A stretch of 64,000 nucleotides of DNA. Origin: Nosema muscidifuracis. Taxonomy: Eukaryota; Microsporidia; Nosematidae. The translations under genes and the position numbers were made by a program. Location: NCBI GenBank assembly GCA_028335825.1, contig JAIOKI010000021.1:124001-188000 (forward strand), in the 5' to 3' direction. Numbering within the stretch: position 1 is the stretch's first letter; each line of letters starts with the position of its first letter. The notes under the pieces are model-generated. The model was not told the DNA's origin and did not search any database. It was given only the letters and a program-made list of their open reading frames with translations. Shown here piece after piece: positions 10,125-21,739 of this stretch.

Positions 10125-10565
10125 AAAAATTTATTTAATTATAAATTTTTTCGGGTCTTTTTATTAGATACAGGAAGATAAGACACTCGGCTTGCAAAAC
10201 TTTTCCCACTCAACTTCTCTATTTCATTGATCTCCGTGCTTCCAAGAATAAGATCCACATCTGGATTCTAGTTTCAAGCTCTCTAGTGTCATTCTCAGAA
10301 CTCTTGACTGCACATATGCTTCGATTCGGTGGTCTAATCAAATTTCTATATCCTTATGATACTTCGTAAATACACATTGAATTATATTGTCTAGTACATT
10401 GACCTGTAGTAGCTATATTGCATATCGTACTTATGTTTCTTTTCTAATTCGACAGTTCTTCGATTATCGAAGAAGATAATTCCTACTTCTATGATGATTA
10501 TTTATTTTTTTACTTTATCAACTATAAATATATTTGGCTTATTATATTTAATTTTAATAGCCCAG
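10125..10565 (-). mobile_element. Decayed element fragment between RBL-6 and RBL-7, possibly a non-LTR 3' end
   Basis: This block is less AT-rich than its surroundings and has no counterpart between the paralogous pair RBL-8/RBL-9, where the gap is only 55 bp. On the minus strand it shows protein-like words (for example RRTVELEKKHKYD and NEIEKLSGKSFASRVSYLP) broken by stops. The words loosely resemble the C-terminal region of R4/Dong-like non-LTR elements, the lineage seen at the right window edge. The family call is weak; the insertion status is well supported by comparing the two arms. Confidence 0.45.
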
Positions 10566-10657
10566 CAAATAAATTTTATATTAAAAATTATAATTTTAAT
10601 TAAATTTAATGAACAAACTAGAATGAAGGTGTCTCATAAAATTTCTCATCTCCATTA

Positions 10658-11284
10658 TTAATATTCTTCATTAAAATCATTTAAATTATCTGCTTCTTGT
10701 TCCATTTCTCCGGCACCTTCTTCATTATTAATACCTTCAGCTAAAGCATCTAGATTATTTGTTTCTTGATTCATTTCTTCGGAACCATTACCATGATTTT
10801 CTTCATTTTCTTCCATTATTTCTTCAGCTAAAGCACTTTCATCAACATTCATTATTCTTTCTTTCTTCATACCAGCTGGTTCATTTGAATCTATCATTAT
10901 AAATCCTTGTTCCTTTCTAGCAGAACAAGTTTCATAATCGTAAGTTCTTCTCTCAGGATTGTATGTTATGCATCTATCTCTATTAACCAGTAGAACAATA
11001 TCAATATCGAGATTTCTAATCTCAAAAAGTTGATTTGGTCCACCTTGTTGAGGCCATAGTATCACTCTATTAAAGTCTGCAATATTAAGTACTCTTTTAG
11101 ATTTCAAATCGACTATAAGTGACTTGCCATCACTCTGTGGAATAAGTTTATACTTACCTGCTGATGCTATTCCTTCACAAGCATGAGGTGCTTGATTACT
11201 TGTACTGCACATATACATATCTGTATTTGCATGTTTAAATAATATTTCTTTACACACTACTAAACTTATAAAAATACATAACAT
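10658..11284 (-). CDS. Secreted ricin-B-lectin-like protein 7 with acidic tail (RBL-7)
   Basis: A 208-residue protein on the minus strand, about 75-80% identical by eye to RBL-8 over the first 140 residues. It has an N-terminal hydrophobic segment (MLCIFISLVVC), a Cys pair in YMCSTSNQAPHAC, a NQLF motif after QQGGP, and the second pair in RCITY...TC. The tail is strongly acidic (Glu/Asn-rich, with repeated GEMEQE/NNLD-like words), whereas RBL-8 has a His-bearing tail. Head conservation with tail replacement is thus visible within one recent duplicate pair. The upstream region is conserved with that of RBL-8. Confidence 0.85.
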   Translation of the reverse strand: MLCIFISLVVCKEILFKHANTDMYMCSTSNQAPHACEGIASAGKYKLIPQSDGKSLIVDLKSKRVLNIADFNRVILWPQQGGPNQLFEIRNLDIDIVLLVNRDRCITYNPERRTYDYETCSARKEQGFIMIDSNEPAGMKKERIMNVDESALAEEIMEENEENHGNGSEEMNQETNNLDALAEGINNEEGAGEMEQEADNLNDFNEEY

Positions 11285-11490
11285 TTTTGTCTACTACTTT
11301 TTTATTTTTATAAGACATGTTTCATTTTGAGAAAAATGATTTATTTTTACCTGTAAACTCTTAAACAAAATCTAATACTAAAATTATATTGACCTATCAT
11401 TTTCAACTATTTCAAAATGAAAATGAAATTTTTTAAGTAAAGATTAAGGAATCTATAAATAAATAGTTTAACTATGTTTAAAAAAATTAT
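11285..11490 (-). promoter_or_regulatory. Conserved upstream region of RBL-7
   Basis: The reverse complement matches 16030-16234 upstream of RBL-8, including the word AAAATGAAACATGTCTTATA about 40 bp before the ATG, AGTAGTAGAC just before it, and AAATAGTTGAAAATGATAGG further up. Conservation at this level in non-coding DNA is consistent with a shared promoter or with recent duplication. Confidence 0.6.
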
Positions 11491-14400
11491 TAACATATTT
11501 TTTTATATTATTATTTATTTTCAACCCTATATTAATTAAATTTAAATAAAAAATAATAAGTTCTCGTTTTATATAACATAAAATAATTTTTGAATAAATT
11601 TATCATAAATCTCATATCAAAAAAAATTAGCTAAAAAATATGGCAAATTTTTATGACAAAATTTTTCAAAATTTAAAATACCTTGTAGCTAATTAAAACA
11701 TAAAAACTACACAGTTATAATTATTTTTTAATCTGAAATGGAATAACAACTAAGTATAACACAAAATGAGACCACCTCTTGCCATATATATCCTCCAAAA
11801 AAAATACAGGATTATATTCAATCGGTCAGTCTGAAGAAACTCATAAGAACTGTAAACTAGATGCGAAATTAAACATGTAATAGTAAGGTTATATACTTGT
11901 CGAGTACCCTCTTATTATTGTTGAAAGGTATTTAAAATATTTTATTATTTTACCCCATGCAGGAAGAAAGCAAATCAAGCAATAGCATTATTTACAATAC
12001 TAATATTTACTTAAAAATATAACAATGAGTTTAATATAGAATAATTAGTAAAACATTAAATTTTATTAAATAACGGAATTAATTGGTTAATATAGTTTTA
12101 TATTACTAATATGATATTTTACATTCTTTAGAGGTATTTATCGTATTTATAATTTCATAAAATAAAGTATTCTACGATTAAATATATTTTAACGTACTGA
12201 TGTGTTTTTTTCTTTCAAACGAGCAATATTTAATTATCTAGAATTTGCAGCTTAAAATTTAATCTTTACAATATGATAAAGTATAAAAAATATATTTTTC
12301 CTTTTAATTAGAATTGGAAAAAAATTTCAAAGTTTAAGTGATTTGTAAATACATCATTTTATCTTATTTAAAACTAGTTTGCCTGAACAAAATAATCTAA
12401 AAACAAGAGAATAAAATAATTTTGTGTAAATAAAAAATTTATGATAGAATTAAAGTATCTCATCTTTCTGAGGTTTTGTTAAAAAAATATTAATTGATAC
12501 TATTTCAAAATTTACATATTACTCAATAAAAAAATTCCGATAGGGGTGTCTCGATATAGTAATTATAAAATAGAAATATAAGTCAAATTATAAAGTTTAC
12601 ATATTATTGTTATAAAGTATCATAAAATATATTATATGAATTATTGTAACTATTAAATATCTTTTAATATATAAAAGTGTAATAAAACCAAATAACTAAG
12701 TATTGAAAATTAAGAATTAACTTTTTTTGTTTATTTAATATTGAATAAATTCAACACATCAATGAAATGATTTAAGAAGAAAGATGCTTATTTTTACAAT
12801 CATTAAAGATAAAACCCAAGTATTGTACGAAACCTTTAAACAAAAATAAAAAAACGAACAATTTATATTATCCTCATAAAAAATGATATTTGCTAAAATA
12901 GCGTTAAAGTCTTAGACAAAAAAAATAAAATTTATCTTTTTATCATCCATAATGTAAGCACTATTAATTAATTATTAAGTACAATATATTTATATTTTTT
13001 TTTATTTGATGAAAAGAATTTAAATTAACATTTGATTCAACTGATGAACTCAGTACTGGTTTGATCATAAGAGTCAAAGGTTAAGAACAAGTGAATCATG
13101 TAGATGAATTTAGAAAGAAATTCCAATGTCTTTTTGGCAATTATCCTTTAAAATCTCATTATTATTTAGATCAGGACGAAAAGTTGATATTCTTCTCTTT
13201 CTATATAATTAGTCTTTCACAAGATATCCAGTTGAAGAATTATAAATGAAATGTACAGTAGAAATTTGAAGAAAGAGTTCTATCTAGAGGATATTATTTT
13301 CTTATCTCCTTTAAAATACAATCATGAAAAAAGATAAGTTTAAATAAAAGTATATATTCTATATACAACATAATATCCTGGATTAAAAGATTTTTCTATC
13401 TTTAATTTTTCATGACAGGTTCATGATAAATTAAAATGTGTCAAACATTTCTTGTTTGACATTTGGTGGAGTACCACAATTATATTTATGTTTTGATGAA
13501 AATCATGACTTCTAACACTAAAAAATTTTCATTAAAAGAAATTTTGAAAATTTTAATGAAGCAACATTTTTTTTTAAAGTTAGAGCAATATTCATCCATA
13601 ATAAAACGGTTGAAGTTAAACATTTTTTTAATCCCTAGTAATAAAAGAACATACCTTTTCTGAGAACATTAAAGCTTTAGATTATATAAAATTAAATGAA
13701 TGATATTGTATAAAAAGTTATTGTCATAAGATTAATAACTGGTATCAAATATACTATATTATATAAATAAACAAACAAATTAGGCCTGAAATTCTAGTTT
13801 AATTTGAATGTAAATTAGTGATTAAATAGATTATAAGCTTGAATATTCTAGACTATATTATAAAAAGAATGACTTTATAAAATATAATAGATTTAATTTA
13901 TGTGAGGACTTAATTTTTTCTTTTTATATATTGACAGAAAGAATCATGATAACATTATTCTTTCATATACTTAAATCTTTGATCTTCATACTCAAACTAC
14001 TGAAGTTTATAGCTTTCCTTTTTTTAAATGAAAATGACGTTTGGAGACGTCATATCAAAACACAAACAAAAAAAATAAATTTTAATATTACAAAGCTCAT
14101 TTAAAAAAGTTTAAAAAGCTTCAAGGTAATTTAAATACTGATAATTATCTATAAAATTGTGAAATTCTTTTAGAATTTTATTTTCGTATTTTTTCCTCTT
14201 TTATGCATACAGTTTAATTTTTTCCTACTATTATTAAGTTTTATATTAAGAATTACTCTCCAAATAATTCTAAAACACATTGAACCTTTACAAATAAATT
14301 TTAGAGAAAGATTTTACTTTAAATAATTGGTTGTTCTAGGTGCATCTGAAAAACGTGTTCATATAGATTTTAAAATCTTAAATAATCTCTTTATACATTT

Positions 14401-16029
14401 ATATAATTATTTTCAAAATATTTAGGCAATTATATGAAAGCAGGCTCATTATTATTTTTTATAAATAACTCTTTTACTTTCTCAATAATATTCTGCTAGC
14501 TAAATACTATGGTTTAATTTACATGTACAAGACGAAATTAATCCCTTACATAATAACGTGGTAACTAAGTACCACAAAGCTTATAGGATTGGAAAGCTGA
14601 ATAGAGGCATATTTATAAGCAAGGGTGTTAAAAATAATTCTCTAAAATTTAAGTCTAGATTGAAATCTATCTTATAAATATGACGATTTATAAACTATAA
14701 AGTAGTAATTGAAACTGCAAATTAAAAATTAATTATTACTTTATTAAAATAATTCACTACTTTAACAAAAGATAATGACAACAGTAGTCTAATATTTTTT
14801 GAATCCGTATTATTTTTTATAATAATTCGTTAATTTCAATTCTTATACTCTCTTTTCCATATATTTTGTAAAAAGATAATTATAAGTAACTGATTTCTTT
14901 AATAAGAAGAAAATGATTTAAAAGATAAAGACTCAAAATCTAAAACTTTCTTAGATAAAAATTCTACTATTTTTCTATAAGACTGTTCCCCTTTGTGCAG
15001 TATCAATAAAAATACAAGCATGATATAATTTCTATTAATATAAAAAAAATATATATTTTTATTTATATCCTGATAGATAATATCCAAAAGTACTACTCAT
15101 TGAGACTATTGTAATATTCTCCAGATGTATAAGGTTATCTTCTGTAAAAAAGATATTAATTCTATTTCTATAATTTACTTCAGTATCTGTAACAAAAAAA
15201 AACATTTTCTTTTGCTGTTTTGATAATTGATACTAAATTCATGTCAAGTCTTTTTTTTTCTATATTTTTTTAATCGTAATCTGTTTTTGATTCGATTTAT
15301 GAGTAATCATTATTTCCTTTTTTAATAATTAATAATGACATCATACATTATGTCGTAAGCCCTTTTATTTGTATCAATATATCTTATGATATTTAAATTA
15401 TCTTCTAACCTTTTCTAATAAAATAAGGGAAATAGATGTGCTTGTTAGATAATAACTATATATTTTTTAAATAAAGATTGTATTTATAATCCATATATAA
15501 TCAGATCTAAATAAGTTTTTCTTTGATTTAAGCCTTTTATTGTAAAAGATTTTCTTTAAGTATAGCTTTTCTTCTTTTTTTGATAAAAACTTTTGATTTT
15601 TTTAATTTGAATACTCACTCATAAGTTAAACAAAATTTGATTTAAAAAACTGATTATACTCTTCTCACTATAAGAACTCTATACTAAACAGTCCTCTGTA
15701 TAACTTTTTTAAAAAAGAAAAAACGCTCTTTAAATACATACTGAAGTGTTTATAATTCTTTGTCGTTCTTTTTATCTTATAGTCGACTACACTAAAATAT
15801 TTGATTAAGATAAAAAGTAGTCATTATAAAGTGATGATGCGTGTTGATAAATGAGAATAAATAAGTTTTCTGCATAATGACTTTGATCATTTAATATTGG
15901 AATTACTAATATATATTATTATCCTTTAGTAGATTGTTTAATTAACTTTCTATTTGTCCTATGTATTTTTGTACTGATATGTTAAAAAATTAATGATTAG
16001 TTTGTGCATAAAAATTATTGATACTTTTT

Positions 16030-16234
16030 TGTTTAATCATAGTTAAACTATTTATCTACAGGTTATTACAAATTCTGTACTTAAAAAAATTTATTCATTT
16101 ATATTTGAAATAGTTGAAAATGATAGGTCACTAAAATTTTTAGTATTAGATTTTGTTTAACAGTTTACATGTAAAAATAAATCAATTTTTAAAATGAAAC
16201 ATGTCTTATAAAAATAAAAAAGTAGTAGACGAAA
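16030..16234 (+). promoter_or_regulatory. Conserved upstream region of RBL-8
   Basis: Inverted counterpart of 11285-11490. Both end in AAAAAAGTAGTAGACNAAAATG at the start codon (N differs between copies). No CCC motif is present next to the ATG. Confidence 0.6.
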
Positions 16235-16861
16235 ATGCTGAGTATTTTTATAAGTTTAGTAGTGTGTAGAGAAATATTGTTCAAACATTCAAATAAAGAT
16301 ATGTATATGTGTAGTACAAGTAATCAAGCACCTCATGCTTGTGAAGGAATAGCATCAGCAGGTAAATATAGACTTATTCCACAAAGTGATGGTAAGACAC
16401 TTATAGTCGATGTGAGATCTAATAGAGTTTTTAGCATTGCAAACTATAATAGATTGATATTATGGCATCAGCATGGTGGACCAAATCAACTTTTTGAGAT
16501 TAGAAATCTCGATATTGATAATGTTTTACTGGTTAATAGAGATAAGTGTATAACATACAATCCTGAGAGAAAAACCTACGGTTATGAAAGTTGTTCTACT
16601 AGTAAGGAACAAGGATTTATAATGATGGATTCAAATGAAACAGCTGGTAGGAAACAAGAAAGATTAATGAATGTCGATAAAAATGCTTTAGTTGCAGCTA
16701 TCACAAAAGAAGATGAAGAGCACCATGGTCATAGAACTAAAGCAATAGAACAAGGAAAAGATTATCGTAATGATTTTCATGATGAAGATAATAACCATAA
16801 GCATAGAAAATATTATGAGACACATCATTCTAGTTATCATGGAAGAAGGTTTATTGATTAA
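16235..16861 (+). CDS. Secreted ricin-B-lectin-like protein 8 (RBL-8)
   Basis: A 208-residue paralogue of RBL-7 in inverted position. It has a hydrophobic start (MLSIFISLVVC), the Cys pair in YMCSTSNQAPHAC, a NQLF motif after QHGGP, and the second pair in KCITY...SC. After residue 140 it diverges: the tail is mixed acidic and His-containing (EEHHGHRT, EDNNHKHRKYYETHHSSYH). It converges on RBL-9 with a gap of only 55 bp, so the two transcripts probably overlap at their 3' ends, which is common in compact microsporidian genomes. Confidence 0.85.
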   Translation: MLSIFISLVVCREILFKHSNKDMYMCSTSNQAPHACEGIASAGKYRLIPQSDGKTLIVDVRSNRVFSIANYNRLILWHQHGGPNQLFEIRNLDIDNVLLVNRDKCITYNPERKTYGYESCSTSKEQGFIMMDSNETAGRKQERLMNVDKNALVAAITKEDEEHHGHRTKAIEQGKDYRNDFHDEDNNHKHRKYYETHHSSYHGRRFID

Positions 16862-16916
16862 ATTTAATTTATAGTAATTAAAATTATACTCTTTAATATA
16901 AAAAACAACAAATTAT

Positions 16917-17537
16917 TTAATATAACTCATTATTGGGATGTCCTACATGCCAATGATGAGCATGATGTTGAGGAATATGTGATATAGCGGGCAATTTATG
17001 TTTACCGTACCAATAATTGTCAGAACTAGGTGGATAATGGTTACGCTTACATTTAGGTTTAACAATTTCATAACAAGAGTTTGTAAACCGTTCTTCTGTA
17101 ATAGCTTTAAATCTCGGTAATATTTCTTCATCTTCAGGAGTACTTATAATAAATTTCTGTGCATCTGTACCTATACAGGGCTTGAGCGAATAGCTCTTAA
17201 GTATAGGCGAGTATTCAATACAAGATCCTAAGCTTTGTATATAATAGATTTTTGGCTGGATCATTAGGAGCTTAAATTGTTGATTACTAGCGCCATGCCT
17301 AGGCCAATATATAAGTTCAGACTGATTTTTTATATCCAAAACATGATCACTGGTACTTGGTTTAATTATATGAGATCCATCTGGGTTAGTGGTAGTAGTA
17401 AAATCAACCCTAGCTGATTTATCAGTAGCTATTACTGGTCTTGAAATGTTATTGTTAGAATCATCGCTGAGATAAAGACCGTCAGTGTAGTTCTGTATAT
17501 AGAACTGGAATGAGTTCAAGATATAGAATATGAACAT
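16917..17537 (-). CDS. Secreted ricin-B-lectin-like protein 9 (RBL-9)
   Basis: A 206-residue paralogue of RBL-6 on the minus strand. It has a signal-like N-terminus (MFIFYILNSFQFYIQNY), no first Cys pair (LSD...AT), a NQQF motif after YWPRHGAS, and the second pair (SCIEY...PC). The tail is basic, Cys-containing and ends with a few His residues (HHAHHWHVGH). Downstream it shares the word AAATAATTTGT with RBL-6, which marks the duplication edge. Its upstream 70 bp also matches that of RBL-6. Confidence 0.85.
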   Translation of the reverse strand: MFIFYILNSFQFYIQNYTDGLYLSDDSNNNISRPVIATDKSARVDFTTTTNPDGSHIIKPSTSDHVLDIKNQSELIYWPRHGASNQQFKLLMIQPKIYYIQSLGSCIEYSPILKSYSLKPCIGTDAQKFIISTPEDEEILPRFKAITEERFTNSCYEIVKPKCKRNHYPPSSDNYWYGKHKLPAISHIPQHHAHHWHVGHPNNELY

Positions 17538-20500
17538 TTAATAGAAAAACGAAATTATCTTTTAAATTTATCTTGAAACAAAGAGTTGTATCTTGTCCAA
17601 TAAAAAATTAATTAATTAATTAAAAAGAAAAAAATAATTTACCTTAATCATTAAATCAGTAGATATAAACATAATTATAAAAAACTATATAAATTTCATT
17701 TGTACAATTTGATAGTGACAGATCGGATTAAATATGGTTTTAGATTTGATCACAACTGTCTATGACAAATCAATAGAATTTTATCGTTAAAATAGGGTAC
17801 CTATTTTCCTATAAAGAATAAGTCCTTAAACAGCAAAAATCTCTAAAATATTTAAAATGAATATATATTTAATCTTATTGAGTTAATAGCTAAACACTGT
17901 GATTCACTACGAACTTTAAACCTCAAATGTTCTTTATTTGATGACGTGGGATGATGTGACATCTAAATTCCACAACACTATAGAACAGAAATATATCTGG
18001 ACAACAAATTAGAGGCATATTTTCAATCCATAATGCCTCAAATGACTCTTGAAAACATAACTATTGAAAGTCAAAAATGGTTTTTACCACGCAAGAAGTG
18101 TCAACGAAGGAGTAGACCGGAATATTCAACTACACGAAAAATAAGTCAAAAGATGCTTATAAGTAAATGAAAACAAAACCTCATCCTAATATATCTAAAT
18201 TAAATTTTAAACTTAATGAGATAAATAATTTTAGCTTGCTCTTTTAAAGAACCATAAAAAGAAATAAAGGAAATTTAATTAAATATTTTATTACTAACAT
18301 AATTACATTTTTGTTCTTTTAGCGAGTAAATTTAAGTTTATAATTATCTATATATTTATAATAAAGATGATACTCTTACTAAATATTAAAATATTTTCAA
18401 CAGCTGAGATTGCTTTTTATTTACATAAAATAAATTTTAATACGTTTATTTTAATTAGAGTGGTAAATAATTAATGATGATTTCTAAATTGTTTTCTAGT
18501 TTAACTGAGGCACAAATGTTTTAAAATAAAAAATTTAATATTCATAATGATATGAAATAACGTAAGAAGATAATCAAATAATTTTGATTGAGTTTTATAT
18601 TTTTAATCACTTTGAAAAGAAAATTGGAATATTATAGATATTGTTGAGATAATATAAGTTAAATTATTTAAATATTATATTTGATATAAAAGATGGTCAT
18701 CTAACAACAGATATATTAAGTTTTTTAAATAAATAATTTCCTACAGAGACCTTTATAATTAAAATTAAAATTATGGTTGATAGTATCTAAGGTATTTTTT
18801 ATGACTCTTTATATGATCACTATTTGTCTTTAATTGTATATAGAATAATATTTTAGAATTTTCTTGTCATCTTATCAGAATTTCTGTTTGAACCAGAAAT
18901 TATAAAAAATAATGTGAGCTGATCCTCCGTAGAAATATCAGAAAAATAAAGCGTATATTCAAGTCGTATAAATTAGATAATTTTATTCTCATATTAGTCA
19001 ATAATTTCTCGGATTAAATTAATCACCATTTATTTTTAATTAAAATTACCTATATAAATTAATGTTTGAAGAAATTATACATAAATTTTATATAAGTTTA
19101 ACTTAAGAAAGACTCTCTACATAGGCTTTCTAATTATCAATTTATTCGTAATCATTTCAAAATTAAAAAATGGAAATATATTATTTTTTTTTTATTTATT
19201 CTTGGTAGATTGATTATAAGTTCTGATTCATTTTTTGACACTTATTCTTTAACCACATTTTATTAAGCCCATAAATAATATTTTTTTCCAGAATTCATGT
19301 CACTATTATTAAAGGTATTTATTCATGTCACTTTTAAAATTAATTTTTTCCAATTTAAACTGTTTTTTAATATCAAATATTCTTTAATTATGTTAAAAAC
19401 GAAATAACTATTCAGATTTCTGATCTACATCAATAACTTTACCTGTTTATAAGAATCCTTAAAATCCCATATATAAATCTCCCTTGATATATTTATTAAA
19501 AATTAATAAAATTTCTTTGTTTTTATATTTGATGATGTAAAAGACGGTTTTTACAATATTGATTTTAACAAATCAATATTCCTTTATTAAATATATAGTA
19601 AGTCGATATAATAAACTTTTTAAATTTAGAATTTACATATAGACCATCATTTTATTATAAATTTTAATATATAAATTATATTGAAACATTTATCCAGGCT
19701 AAAACATTAAAATGAACTTTGAAAGCCACTTTAGAAGAAAATGAATTAAATGAGGTATATGTGGAGAAAAAAAATCTTATTGAATTTATTATGGTGGTCA
19801 CCCCAGTTGATGAATAAGGATAGTATAAGAATATACCTAAATAAATATTTTATGTTCTACCGTAAATTTAATTTATTTATCATTATAAAAATTCTTAAAT
19901 TAAAATACTAAGATATTTCTTTATTCGATATTCAAGAATCTTCTTTTACAACCTTCTAATTTCTAGATTTTTAACAATCGAAACTTAACCTATCCAAATT
20001 TTTATATATAAATAAAATATCTAAAAAAAGATTGTATTGAAATATGAATTCATTCGAATATATCAATATTGATTTAAAAAACTTATTCTAATAATTTAGA
20101 TTTAATTTTTGATTATATCAAGTGATTAATATGTATCAGATTTCTACTTACACTTATACTTAGTCAAGGATTTAATATTTTTTGATAATCTCCCCTTAAA
20201 GCTTAATTTTAAGTTATAAAGCATAGTTACTAGATTAAAGTAAAAAAAATGATATTATTATTAATTCTAGTAGCATTTATGAAAATCTTTATAAGAGAAA
20301 TAGTTTATATAAATATAAAAAAATGATAGTACTAAGTATTTTAAATAAATACGTAGTTTCATTACGATTATCAAAATTTATAAATAATAATGCGATCAGG
20401 GACTTCATAAATAACATATGTTATTAATCGTTTAATAAATTATCTATAATACAAAAGAAAGAGTGGAGAAATAATTCTTTAATATTAAATTTGTATAAAA

Positions 20501-20639
20501 AAAATTAAAAATGATGGTTCAAAATACACGTGACGAGTCATCTTATTTTGAAGAAATTAATAGAAAATACACTATATTGTAACAAAAATAATTTATTATA
20601 TAAGAAAGAAAGCTTATATGGCATGTTATACAGGCTTTG
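17538..20639. other. Gene-poor AT-rich region
   Basis: The first 70 bp is the conserved upstream region of RBL-9. On the plus strand 17985-18173 is open for about 62 codons with protein-like composition (it includes EAYFQSIMPQMTLENITIES), inside a less AT-rich island from about 17930; it may be a relic of a gene or element. I see nothing else down to 20639. Confidence 0.45.
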
Positions 20640-21435
20640 AACTAAACCCTTCTCAGATTAAAAAATATTTTTTGTTACCGATTGAGCAGCTACATTTTTG
20701 AAAATCTAGTTAGTGAGGCTAAGAGTAAACAGTTTTGTTTTACAGTCAAATTATCGAATGATTCTACTCTAATTACGAGAGAATATTCATTATAGGACAA
20801 ATATTAAGATTTTAAAAGTTTCCAAAGATCTCTTGACTTAATCCTTTTTTAGAGTAAAATTAATCAACTTTAGAATTTTATAGTCATAAAGAGATCTTTT
20901 ATCAGACAAGGATGAACAATCCAACAAAAAGTGTTTTATTTTCTAAAATATTGAAGAATTCTTTTAACATTAGCTAAAGCAGAAGGCCATCTGATTAAAT
21001 TACATCTTATTTTTGTGTAATTCCTTATCTAGCTGTTATTAACTTTTTTTAGTATGTACTTGAGTTGAATGATCTCCTATATTTTAGTATATATAATCTT
21101 GTATTTGACTACACTGTAATGATACATTCATAATCATGTCTGAAATATTTTTTACACCATCTTCGACTCCTTGAATTCCACGTGGTTCTTCTGGCTCTGT
21201 TCTTAAGCAACAAATTGCGAGATTATATTTAGGAATTGTTTCCAGTTACTTAATGCTCTAAATCTATTTAAAGCTGTTTGAAATAAATTCTTTTGATATA
21301 AAATTCATCAATTATTTTATATCTAATGGTATTATTTTTTTCCAGAATATCATTCGAATAACTTTTCTTAAAATCTCATTGATTTTTTCCTGATCTTGTA
21401 CTGAATATTACTAACAGTTCATACCCTTAAGGAGA
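20640..21435 (-). mobile_element. Decayed 3' fragment of the APE-type LINE family
   Basis: This stretch aligns by eye with the 3' part of the intact LINE (about 29250-30140). Shared landmarks are ATAAAGAGATCTT, the GATTAAATTACATCTTAT segment, TAGTATGTACTTGAGTTGA and the CTTGTACT...CTCACTACC-like end. It has many substitutions and small indels, so no reading frame survives. It is the same orientation as the intact copy and much older than the second copy at 34.9 kb. Confidence 0.75.
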
Positions 21436-21739
21436 AGGTATGCGGTATGAAGTAAATTAAGAAATCAATATTAATTTATTTTTCAAAAAATAAAAAAAAT
21501 AATTATATGTGGTAAGACGTTATTTTATCACAAATTATTTATTTTTTTGAACAATAAATTAAATTCATGAGATGTGATTAAAGATGATACTTAAAATAAA
21601 TTTTTAGTAAATTCAACATTAGCATAATTATTTTTTCAAAATTAGATTTTAATTATCTATTTTAGAAATAATTTAAAATAGATAATCTTTAAGTTATAAA
21701 TCATAACATCATTGATATTTAATGAATCATTTTTTATAA

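Larger units (their letters stand above)
11285..16234. other. 4.95-kb spacer between the inverted pair arms
   Basis: About 11285-11490 and 16030-16234 are inverted homologous promoter regions of RBL-7 and RBL-8. Between them I found no gene. The stretch 11760-11970 is more complex in composition but unassigned. From about 13020 to 13660 the plus strand has protein-like words (an open run of 66 codons at 13463-13663) that look like a decayed element, but I cannot name a family. The remainder is AT-rich. Confidence 0.5.
9400..17610. repeat. Inverted duplication of a convergent gene pair
   Basis: The left arm (about 9400-11490, RBL-6 plus and RBL-7 minus) is repeated in reverse at about 16030-17610 (RBL-8 plus, RBL-9 minus). 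Homology covers both coding heads, the promoters and the edges of the gap between stop codons. The arms are separated by about 4.5 kb of unrelated AT-rich DNA. The left arm carries an extra block of about 450 bp. Confidence 0.8.

Noticed and set aside
13463-13663. 66-codon open frame in the spacer between the inverted arms
   Set aside because: No start motif, no recognisable family, and the flanking words suggest old element debris; kept only as a note in the spacer entry.
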